Assembly (NCBI GenBank): GCA_964580675.1
Contig: CAZOLI010000003.1
Span: 1 to 64,000 of the forward strand
Direction: 5' to 3'
DNA: 64,000 bases
Source of the DNA: CAZOLI01 sp964580675
GTDB taxonomy: Bacteria; Planctomycetota; MHYJ01; CAYXQY01
Positions 35,301 to 42,859 of this stretch are shown here, piece after piece (positions within the stretch are counted from its first letter, which is position 1; every line of letters starts with the position of its first letter). The translations under genes and the position numbers were made by a program. The notes under the pieces are model-generated. The model did no database searches. It saw only the letters and a list, made by a program, of their open reading frames with translations, and was not told where the DNA came from.

Positions 35301-37127
35301 ATGCCGCTACATACATCATTTACTTCCTCTGGATTCCGGATAATAACCGTTCTTTTTCTGATCGTATCCCCCTATCTACCTCTCCCCGAACTGGTTCCCC
35401 AGGAACAACACCAAACCGGGAAGGCATCGAAGGAGACCCCGGTAAATGTGACGGACTGTCAAACCATCCGAAAAAATGGTTCCACGTACGTCGTCCTGGA
35501 ATGTAAATTCCTTCGGAATGTGGAAGCCGATGTCCAGTTTTATCTACGGAACGCTCTTGAACCGGTTCTTCTCGACCAAACCCAAAAACCCCCTTCCCGA
35601 AACAAAATGAGGGTTTGGTTCGGTCCGTTTCCCGACCTCTGGGCGAGCACCTATGAAATTCTTGTCCGGCATCCGGAACCAATCGGGGCCGAATCCGAAC
35701 GAAATCCCTCATCCCGTCCCTCCACGTTTCAGTTCTCCCTCCCCTCTTCGGAAAAAGTGCCCGAACCGAAACAGCAGAAAAACCAATTTCATCAAACCCA
35801 CAAATCGCTTCTCCTGAAACTGCGGTCCTTATTTCTCTCCGTTCGATCCGGCGTGAAAACGGGAAAGGAGCGACGGCGGTCCGGCGAGGCCACCGGGGAT
35901 TTCGCGAGACGTCTACGGGAGGAAACGAAATCGACATTTCGAACACTGAGAAAAAACCTAAAACAGCTCCGAAACACCCATAAATTTGGGTCTCCGTACC
36001 GGGACCGGATCAGGGCACTCTCGGACTTAGCCCAGCTCTTCAGGCGATACCAGAACAAATCCATACCCTCCATCCACTCGGACTGGACGCCCGAGCATCC
36101 CGGTCGGTATCGTTCCTTTACCAGGGGCGAGCGAATTCGGAACAAAATCGCCTCTCCCAGAGATCTCCGCTTCGCGTTACTGAATCGGCTGTTCCATCAT
36201 CTCCCCCAACCCTTCCCGGCCGAATACCGGATCACCGAATGGTTTCTTCAATTCGCCAAACTCCTCCACCAAAAACCAGAAAAATCAACGGGGGACCCCT
36301 CTGGGCACCATCAATGCATCGCGGCGAACAGAAGGCAAAAACTCAAACAGATCACCACCTGCCGGGAGAGCATATATCGGTTGCGGATCCTTTACAGAGA
36401 TCCCCCGGCTCGTAGAGGTCGCGTGGAAAAAACCCGGAAAAAGATTTTAAGCAGACTCCACCAATTCCATCAGTTACAGAATCTCCTCAAAGACGCCGGA
36501 GACGAACCCGGGGACGAGTTCTCAAAACATCTGGTAAAAATCGCTGAAACGTTTAACCGCGCGGGGACGGAGGTGTTGATCTCATCCGTCTCATTACTTC
36601 ACGATCACCTTAAGAATGTGCTCTCCGGATCCGCCCCGCTTCTGGAAGGACAATCGCTCTCCGATTCCGAACGACAGAGACGGATGAAGAAACTTCTTTC
36701 CTTTTTAACAAAACAGCAAAAAGCACTTCACCAGAAACCCCTGACACCGCTTCGCAATCCGGTTTTCGTCATCAGGAAAACCTGCGGACAGCTACGTAAT
36801 GAACTTCGAAAACATACCTCACTCCATCCCCATGAAGACCCAACAAACATATTTAAACGTCTGGAACAGCTTCAGGAACTGCTGACGAAAACCGGACAGC
36901 TACGCGATCGTCACCGGCGGTGTATGGAAGGGATGCTTGGGCTTCTACACGGTGATCCCCAATCCACCGAAAACATCCGTACCACCTACCGAAACTGCCG
37001 GATACTTCGATTGAAACTCCAAAATTTTTTCCGGGACACCAGGAAGATAAAAAAGAACGGAAAGAACCTTCGTGAACAGTTAACGGACGACCAATCGAGT
37101 CCCCCCACCGAAAAGAAACAAGATTAA
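35301..37127 (+). CDS. Unknown anchored helical protein (pseudopilin cluster gene 3)
   Basis: A 608-aa, Arg/Lys/His-rich protein starting at ATG 35301, 13 bp after the giant pseudopilin gene, so surely co-transcribed. It has a signal or anchor helix (RIITVLFLIVSPYLPLPEL, about residues 13-31), a beta-type domain (about 45-125, VLECKFLRNVEADVQFYLRN ... STYEILVRHPEP) and a long helical C-terminal part (about 160-590) of repeated Leu/Arg/His heptads. The order (membrane helix, beta domain, helical domain) mirrors the C-terminal half of the 649-aa protein two genes upstream, so the two may be distant paralogues or partners. I recognise no catalytic motif. Its basic composition contrasts with the acidic neighbours. 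Confidence 0.7.
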   Translation: MPLHTSFTSSGFRIITVLFLIVSPYLPLPELVPQEQHQTGKASKETPVNVTDCQTIRKNGSTYVVLECKFLRNVEADVQFYLRNALEPVLLDQTQKPPSRNKMRVWFGPFPDLWASTYEILVRHPEPIGAESERNPSSRPSTFQFSLPSSEKVPEPKQQKNQFHQTHKSLLLKLRSLFLSVRSGVKTGKERRRSGEATGDFARRLREETKSTFRTLRKNLKQLRNTHKFGSPYRDRIRALSDLAQLFRRYQNKSIPSIHSDWTPEHPGRYRSFTRGERIRNKIASPRDLRFALLNRLFHHLPQPFPAEYRITEWFLQFAKLLHQKPEKSTGDPSGHHQCIAANRRQKLKQITTCRESIYRLRILYRDPPARRGRVEKTRKKILSRLHQFHQLQNLLKDAGDEPGDEFSKHLVKIAETFNRAGTEVLISSVSLLHDHLKNVLSGSAPLLEGQSLSDSERQRRMKKLLSFLTKQQKALHQKPLTPLRNPVFVIRKTCGQLRNELRKHTSLHPHEDPTNIFKRLEQLQELLTKTGQLRDRHRRCMEGMLGLLHGDPQSTENIRTTYRNCRILRLKLQNFFRDTRKIKKNGKNLREQLTDDQSSPPTEKKQD

Positions 37128-37399
37128 CCCCCTTTTTATCCGGCAGTTTTAACGATCCTGTGCTTCTGGGTAACGCCGGCAAAATGTAGTTCTTGATGTG
37201 CCGAACTCCTTCCCGTTTCATCCGGACCAATCCTGCATATTGCTTTTGTGGTACAGGTAATCCTGTTACAATAAGAGATTCAAGTTTCATTTTCCCTTCC
37301 TGAATATTTTCGATGTTCGGGATCATGGACAAACTCCCGTCCGTGGGATTTCAATCGTCAATGCGCTGAAACAGTAAATTCAAATTTACGGAACAAAAC

Positions 37400-38074
37400 A
37401 TGTCGAGGTTTTACTCCGGTCTACATGTACTTACGGAAAATCGTGATCAGCTTATGCAGGATGTATGGATGTATCTGGGGGAACCGGAAAAGGTCTCCGA
37501 GGAATTACAGGTGCAGTCCCCGAAGGAGGCCCGCCATCTTCCCAATTCGGGGCCGGATCAGGTCCGGGCGTTTTTAAGCCCCGCGATTAACGGCTGGATA
37601 AGCATGTTTATGGAACGGTTGACGGATGGTGAACGGGTGGCGGAAGAGCTATCAACCCGTCAGCACACCTGGACCGTTCTTCTCTGGACGGACCCGGCTC
37701 GTGCCTGGGGGTACACCATATTCCGCAACGGGGACCAGATGGATGAATTCGTAAACAACCTGGCATACTGGGATGGAAACAATGAGGATTATCCGGATGA
37801 TCATCTCGGTGGCCAACCACGTGAATACGAGGAGCTCATTGAGAACCCAAACGACGTGAACGACCTCATCAACCTTTTGCAGCTCGCACGGGAAGTGGCC
37901 GACGAAGACAACCTGGACACCAGTGAAAAATCGGTCGAACGAATAGAGAATGAATTTGAAATGTTCCGGAAGGCACTCGGCATCCCCCATGCCCGATCCG
38001 ACTACGAATACCTGATCAAGGGGGATTCCAGTGATCTCCTCCGGTGGGAAGATTTCGTTCACATCGCAATTTGA
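37400..38074 (+). CDS. Unknown acidic soluble protein
   Basis: A 224-aa protein from ATG 37400 with no signal peptide or membrane helix. It reads MSRFYSGLHVLTENRDQLMQ at the start, with WTVLLWTDPARAWGYTIFRN in the middle and an acidic helical C-terminus (NDVNDLINLLQLAREVADED; VERIENEFEMFRKALG). No family recognised. It ends 13 bp before the sucrase/ferredoxin-like gene on the same strand, so the two are probably an operon. A conserved partner of that Fe-S family would be one reading, but nothing in the sequence proves it. Confidence 0.65.
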   Translation: MSRFYSGLHVLTENRDQLMQDVWMYLGEPEKVSEELQVQSPKEARHLPNSGPDQVRAFLSPAINGWISMFMERLTDGERVAEELSTRQHTWTVLLWTDPARAWGYTIFRNGDQMDEFVNNLAYWDGNNEDYPDDHLGGQPREYEELIENPNDVNDLINLLQLAREVADEDNLDTSEKSVERIENEFEMFRKALGIPHARSDYEYLIKGDSSDLLRWEDFVHIAI

Positions 38075-38087
38075 CACGGACCCGGAC

Positions 38088-39110
38088 ATGACACGGACGA
38101 ATACCAATACCGGATCAGGCGGACAGAGAATGCTCTGCTCGATGTACTCCCGTGAGCAGGGAGAAGACTTAATTGGTTCCGCCCGGACGGTAAATCAGTT
38201 TCTATTTTTAGAGGTGCCAAAACCATGGCATTCCTCCATCACACGGACGGATCAACTGCCGGATGAGCTGGCGGAAGCACACAAAGAAGCGACCAAAAAC
38301 GATTTGTTCGACGGGAAATTTCTCTTTATCGCTCCGGACGAAGATTATTCCGTCGACGACCGGGTGCGGTTTCTTTATTTTGAACGCCCGGAAGGTTCCT
38401 TCTCCACATACGACCGGATGTCTTTCCACGTCCCCGAACAGACAATGATCGAAGCGGGAAAACTACTCCTCAAGGATCCGGCATCAGCAGGACAGGAACT
38501 CGATCAATACCGGGAAACGAACGACCATTTCCGGGAACTGCTGGTTTGCACTCACACCGAACGAGACCCCTGCTGCGGTGAATTCGGTGGTTCCATATAC
38601 CGGGCCCTCCGTTCCCACTACGCAAATGAACAAACTCGAATCTGGCAAACCAGCCATATCGGAGGCCACCGGCTCTGTCCGAACATCGTTGATCTTCCGG
38701 ATGGTCGATACTGGGGACGAATGAACCTGGATTCCCTCGATCCTTTCCTTGATCGAGAAACGGGCTTCGAACGGATTTCCGATCAATACCGGGGCTGGTG
38801 TGCCCTTGAACGACCGGTTCAAATTCTGGAGAGGAAAGCCTTCGAGGAAGTCGGATGGGACTGGAGGACGTACCGTAAGAAGGGAGAAATAAAAAACACG
38901 GAACAGCAGGAGGCCGAAAAAAAGGTCCATGACGTATGCATTCATTACAACAAACCCGATGGCCATCGTGGAACGTATCATGGAACAGTCATCGAGCACG
39001 AGAACTGCAATCGTCTCGCCACCCCGTGCGCCGAGGAGGTGGAGGAACCCATTTTCAAATCCGTAACCCAGTACCAGCTTGCCTCTTACAGCACGGAAGA
39101 AGAAAACTGA
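38088..39110 (+). CDS. Sucrase/ferredoxin-like (Apd1-type) Fe-S protein
   Basis: A 340-aa protein of the sucrase/ferredoxin-like family (thioredoxin-like ferredoxin fold). The N-terminal half is CSMYSREQGEDLIGSARTVN followed by QFLFLEVPKPW. The cluster-binding half has LLVCTHTERDPCCGEFGGSI, with two cysteines, and the TSHIGGHRLCPNIVDLPDGR stretch, with the HxGGH-type histidines that, with the cysteines, bind a [2Fe-2S] cluster in Apd1-like proteins. An acidic C-terminal region follows, with two further Cys. ATG 38088 is chosen; ATG 38130 (MLCSMYSREQ) is an alternative nearer the domain start. The function of the family is redox or metal detoxification in fungi and largely open in bacteria. 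Confidence 0.82.
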   Translation: MTRTNTNTGSGGQRMLCSMYSREQGEDLIGSARTVNQFLFLEVPKPWHSSITRTDQLPDELAEAHKEATKNDLFDGKFLFIAPDEDYSVDDRVRFLYFERPEGSFSTYDRMSFHVPEQTMIEAGKLLLKDPASAGQELDQYRETNDHFRELLVCTHTERDPCCGEFGGSIYRALRSHYANEQTRIWQTSHIGGHRLCPNIVDLPDGRYWGRMNLDSLDPFLDRETGFERISDQYRGWCALERPVQILERKAFEEVGWDWRTYRKKGEIKNTEQQEAEKKVHDVCIHYNKPDGHRGTYHGTVIEHENCNRLATPCAEEVEEPIFKSVTQYQLASYSTEEEN

Positions 39111-39355
39111 ACGTCAAACGGAAAACACGGTCCCGATTTCCTTCACAGGGGACGAAGGGCGCCCCGCAAGGTACCGGTGAAGAGGCTTCCGACTGAACGA
39201 AGTCCCATTTGATCCGGTCGGCTAATCGATAACCGCTCGACGGCCCGGGAACCTGAACAGGGGCCTTCACCGGGACAAAAAACCACGTTCACACGCCACA
39301 GCGTCTCCCCTCAACGTTTCGTTGCTCATAACCCACAAATAAGGATCGCAGAAAT

Positions 39356-40567
39356 ATGGAACAGTCCAAACAGGCCGATCACCTGAACACATTAACCGAG
39401 ATTGGTATTGCACTCTCCTCCGAGCGTGACCTGAACACCTTGCTGGATCGGATACTTCAGGAAACGATGGACTTCGCCAATGCGGAAGGAGGAAGTCTAT
39501 ACATAAAAGAAGAGGACAAACTACGATTTGCCGTCACGCGAAACGAGAAAATTAAGAATGGAGAGGGAGGTCGAACAAAATTTGTTGACAGCAGTTTGCC
39601 CATCTCCGAGGAGAGTATATCAGGATACGTGGCCAAATGTGGCGAAATCGTAAACATTGCGGACGCTTATAAAATTCCGGAAGAGGCCCCTTACGAATTC
39701 GATTCCTCCTTCGACGAACAGTACGATTACCGGACACGGTCCCTGATCGGTCTTCCCATGCAGAATCGGGAGGAGGAAGTAATCGGGGTCCTATTACTGG
39801 TAAACGCGAGGACGGAGGATGGAGAGATCACCTCATTCCCGGAGAACCAGATGGATGTGTTACGATCTCTGGCCTCCCAGGCGGCCGTCGCACTGCAGAA
39901 TGCGGACCTTACTGAGAAACTGAAAGACGCCTATCTCGAAACCATTTACCGGCTGTCAGTGGCAGCGGAGCACAAAGATCTTGAAACCTCCGATCATATT
40001 CAACGCATTAGCAAGTACACCGAAATTATCGCGGATTCCCTGGGGCTGGACGAGGAGAAACAGGAGGATCTGCTTTATGCAAGCCCGATGCATGACATTG
40101 GTAAAATCGGTGTTTCGGATCGGATTCTTCTGAAGAACGGAGATCTGACCGACGAGGAATACGAGGAGATGAAACAACATACCGTCATCGGCCACGACAT
40201 CCTCAAAGGATCCGATTCGGAAATTATGAGACTTTCCGCCACCATCGCGCTCACCCACCACGAAAAATGGGATGGAACCGGCTATCCGAGGGGGCTCGAG
40301 AAGGAGGAAATTCCCCTTGAAGGACGGATCGTTGCCGTTGCGGACGTATTTGATGCCCTAACGATGGAGCGCCCCTACAAAGACGCTTTTTCCATTGAAA
40401 AATCAATTGGTATTTTAAAAGAAGATACCGGCACACACTTCGATCCAGAAATTATTGACGCGTTCCTGGATGTGCGGGACCGAATTTTGCACGTCCGGAA
40501 ATATTATAAAGAAAACAACGAATTTGAACGCCATCCCCTTGAAAAAGGAATAGATATGGATTTGTAA
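39356..40567 (+). CDS. GAF-HD-GYP cyclic-di-GMP phosphodiesterase
   Basis: A 403-aa cytoplasmic signalling protein. The GAF sensor domain spans about residues 15-190 (ALSSERDLNTLLDRILQETM ... RSLASQAAVALQNADL). The HD-GYP hydrolase domain spans about 205-375 with all key motifs: HIQRISKYTEIIA, MHDIGKIGVSDRILLK (HD at about 245), LTHHEKWDGTGYPRGLEKEE (HHE and GYP at about 300-310) and VAVADVFDALTMERPYKDAF. Family enzymes split c-di-GMP (some cGAMP) to linear dinucleotide or GMP. The GAF probably senses a small ligand. It stands alone with 245 bp upstream; no diguanylate cyclase is nearby. Confidence 0.93.
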   Translation: MEQSKQADHLNTLTEIGIALSSERDLNTLLDRILQETMDFANAEGGSLYIKEEDKLRFAVTRNEKIKNGEGGRTKFVDSSLPISEESISGYVAKCGEIVNIADAYKIPEEAPYEFDSSFDEQYDYRTRSLIGLPMQNREEEVIGVLLLVNARTEDGEITSFPENQMDVLRSLASQAAVALQNADLTEKLKDAYLETIYRLSVAAEHKDLETSDHIQRISKYTEIIADSLGLDEEKQEDLLYASPMHDIGKIGVSDRILLKNGDLTDEEYEEMKQHTVIGHDILKGSDSEIMRLSATIALTHHEKWDGTGYPRGLEKEEIPLEGRIVAVADVFDALTMERPYKDAFSIEKSIGILKEDTGTHFDPEIIDAFLDVRDRILHVRKYYKENNEFERHPLEKGIDMDL

Positions 40568-40840
40568 TTTATATTTTCGTGAAATGAATCGGTTCTCCGA
40601 ATCTTCGAACCGGTCCGACAGGGCCTGAGGTGACATGATAGCAGACATGATTGGGGATCCGCATCCGCATCGATACCCCCTTTACCAATGGTCGTTTCAA
40701 CCGTAATTCGGTTTGACCCTGACCGGCCAATTACGGTAATATGGGGTCGACCTGAAACACGGACGGAATCTCCGGCTGTGGGTCTCGCGGAGGAAACTTG
40801 CCCGCTTCAGGGTATTACTTTTTTGTTTTCGATCGAAAAA

Positions 40841-41278
40841 ATGCTGATTAAAAGTTACAAGGATGTTGTTCCTTTCCGTCTCCAGGAAGGAGAGGCAAAA
40901 GGGGCATACGTGCGTCCTTTGATTAGCGATGAGGATGGAGCCGGGAACTACCACATGAACCTTCTCCGCCTTGAACCAGGTGGACAGACCCCGGACGAAA
41001 AACGGGATTACTCCCAGCAAATGTTTGTTCGTAAGGGAGACGGCGAAGTTTTGCACAACTCCAGTGTGCGCGAACTCTCGGAAGGGGACGTCATACTGAT
41101 CAGGGAGGAAGAGGAGTACCAGATCCGGAACACAACCGAGGCGGATCTGGAAATCTTAATCATTCGCCCCGCCGTGGAAGAAGATCGGGATCGCGAAGAG
41201 TCCCCGGAAGCCATGGAGGGAGCAACGGAGGAGGACCGGGAATCCACCGAAAATGAACAGAATGAACCGGAGGAATAA
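40841..41278 (+). CDS. Small cupin-domain protein with acidic tail
   Basis: A 145-aa protein from ATG 40841. A single cupin barrel covers about residues 25-105 (NYHMNLLRLEPGGQT; QQMFVRKGDGEVLHNSSVRE; GDVILIREEEEYQIRNTT). Few of the usual metal-binding histidines are seen in motif 1 (no HxH), so it may be a non-catalytic binding or oligomerisation cupin. The last 35 residues are almost all acidic (EEDRDREESPEAMEGATEE). An open frame continues upstream to 40688 but is not protein-like. It ends 5 bp before the SDR-like gene, so the two are translationally linked and probably work together. Confidence 0.75.
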   Translation: MLIKSYKDVVPFRLQEGEAKGAYVRPLISDEDGAGNYHMNLLRLEPGGQTPDEKRDYSQQMFVRKGDGEVLHNSSVRELSEGDVILIREEEEYQIRNTTEADLEILIIRPAVEEDRDREESPEAMEGATEEDRESTENEQNEPEE

Positions 41279-41283
41279 CGGGT

Positions 41284-42015
41284 ATGGAGGGAAAAACAGC
41301 ACTCGTTCTTGAGCTGAACCCGAGAGACGAGGTCGGAAAAGCAATTCTTCATCGGCTGACCAGTGAAGGTTGGCAGTGCGTAACGAACGTCAATGAATCC
41401 CTCCTGGACCGGTTGCTGGAATCTAACGACCACATCAACGAAACCAACCTCATCCATTCAGAGATCGATTTAACGGACCGGGACTCCATCATTGGAGGAG
41501 TAAGCGAGGTGGTGTCAGATTATGGTTCCGTTGATCTGCTTGTGGTCCATAGCCGGTCGGATCGGGAGAAAGGTCTTGCGGAACTTCGGCCGTCCGACTG
41601 GCAGGAAACTCTTTCCACAAGTCTCCTCGGACCATTCTATGCTTTCCAGGAGGTGGCCCCTCACATGAAAGGAGAGGGACAAGGACGCATTATTTCAATC
41701 ACGTCGTCGTCGGCGATCTCAAAGCATGAAGAGAACAATTTACTGTCGTCAACGGCAAGTGCGGCCTTAAAACGATTGACCGAATCCGTGGCCCGGGAAC
41801 TGTATCCGGAAGTTACGGTAAACACCATTCTCGTTGATGACATAACCCCGCCGGGAGAAGATACCACAATCCGAACAAGGGAGGGGAGTTCCGGACCAAA
41901 ACGGAAGCCCCTTCGGCCCGAGGACGTGGCCGAAACGACGCTGTACCTCGCCCGGCGAACAAATGTCATTACGGGACGTACCATCACCTTGACGCCCGGC
42001 GTGCAGACCTCCTGA
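41284..42015 (+). CDS. Degenerate short-chain dehydrogenase/reductase (predicted pseudoenzyme)
   Basis: A 243-aa protein with the SDR fold throughout: N-terminal KTALVLELNPRDEVGKAILH, the LLVVHSRSD strand in place of NNAG, RIISITSSSAIS and the C-terminal RPEDVAETTLYLARRTNVIT ending in GRTITLTPG. Key residues are lost. The cofactor motif TGxxxGIG reads LELNPRDEVG, and the YxxxK active site aligns to SSTAS in LLSSTASAALKRLT, so both Tyr and Lys are Ser. It is therefore unlikely to be an oxidoreductase. Its start is 5 bp after the cupin stop. A regulatory or scaffold role with the cupin is possible. Confidence 0.85.
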   Translation: MEGKTALVLELNPRDEVGKAILHRLTSEGWQCVTNVNESLLDRLLESNDHINETNLIHSEIDLTDRDSIIGGVSEVVSDYGSVDLLVVHSRSDREKGLAELRPSDWQETLSTSLLGPFYAFQEVAPHMKGEGQGRIISITSSSAISKHEENNLLSSTASAALKRLTESVARELYPEVTVNTILVDDITPPGEDTTIRTREGSSGPKRKPLRPEDVAETTLYLARRTNVITGRTITLTPGVQTS

Positions 42016-42096
42016 TAGTACGCCGAACACCGATATATGAACTTCTCCGTCAAACGTTCCGGACGAGTGTAACTGTCAAGAAAAGGAGGGGTTATA

Positions 42097-42780
42097 ATGA
42101 AACGGATTATGGGAGTGGACGAAGCCGGTCGGGGACCGGTTCTTGGACCCATGGTTCTGTGTGCCGTGGCCATTCCTTCCCGGGCCCGTTCGGAATTTGA
42201 ATCGATCGGCCTCCGGGATTCAAAGAAGCTCACCCGGTCCGCACGAACGGAAAAGGAAGAAAAAATTCGACATTCCGAGGCCGAAGTTCACGAGGAGGTC
42301 ATTCCGGCCCGGAAGATCGATAATCACTCCCTTACCGAAATTTCCCGCAGAAACATTGCTGGTATTATTGATCGCGTACAGCCGGACCACGTCGTTATTG
42401 ACGCCCCGGGACACCCGAAGATCCTGGACCGTTTCACCAGGAACCTGAATGACAACCTATCGCCGGGCACCTCTCCAGAGATTGTGGTTGAACCCGGTGC
42501 CGACGACAACTACCCGGTCGTTTCCGCCGCATCGATTGTGGCAAAAGTAAAGCGGGATCAGGTGATACACGAACTGGCCGAAGAGCATGGGGACATCGGC
42601 TCGGGATATCCTTCCGACCGAACCACGCGTCAATATCTCCGTCAATTGCTGGAATCCGGCGGCCCCGTTCATTCGTTTATACGAACGAGGTGGAAGACGT
42701 TTCAGGACCTTCTGGCCGAGCAGGGAGGCCCTTTATACGCCGATCTCAGCACTAATGAAGAATCAGACAATGACCGATAA
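42097..42780 (+). CDS. rnhB: Ribonuclease HII
   Basis: A 227-aa RNase HII. The N-terminal GVDEAGRGPVLGPMV (catalytic Asp-Glu), DSKKLTRSART, the VIDAP strand (Asp) and AASIVAKVKRDQ plus GSGYPSDRTTRQYL are present and in the usual order. The enzyme cuts RNA of RNA-DNA hybrids, removing misincorporated ribonucleotides and primers. A strong AGGAGG site precedes ATG 42097. The C-terminal 20 residues are acidic. It follows the SDR-like gene by 81 bp and may share its transcript; it precedes the prkA promoter. Confidence 0.95.
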   Translation: MKRIMGVDEAGRGPVLGPMVLCAVAIPSRARSEFESIGLRDSKKLTRSARTEKEEKIRHSEAEVHEEVIPARKIDNHSLTEISRRNIAGIIDRVQPDHVVIDAPGHPKILDRFTRNLNDNLSPGTSPEIVVEPGADDNYPVVSAASIVAKVKRDQVIHELAEEHGDIGSGYPSDRTTRQYLRQLLESGGPVHSFIRTRWKTFQDLLAEQGGPLYADLSTNEESDNDR

Positions 42781-42783
42781 AAA

Positions 42784-42813
42784 TTGGAATTGTTCGTTTC
42801 GGTCACTTATAAT
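42784..42813 (+). promoter_or_regulatory. Candidate promoter of the prkA-yhbH-spoVR operon
   Basis: TTGGAA (42784-42789), an 18-bp spacer and a perfect TATAAT (42808-42813), about 45 bp before the prkA ATG. The -35 match is 4 of 6. Confidence 0.45.
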
Positions 42814-42859
42814 GATTGTTGCGTTTTGAAACAGGGACAGGTTACCAAAAACAGTAATA

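Noticed and set aside
36853..37332. 159-codon minus frame at the 3' end of the third cluster gene
   Set aside because: Mostly antisense to a real gene; the non-overlapping part has no start context or family.
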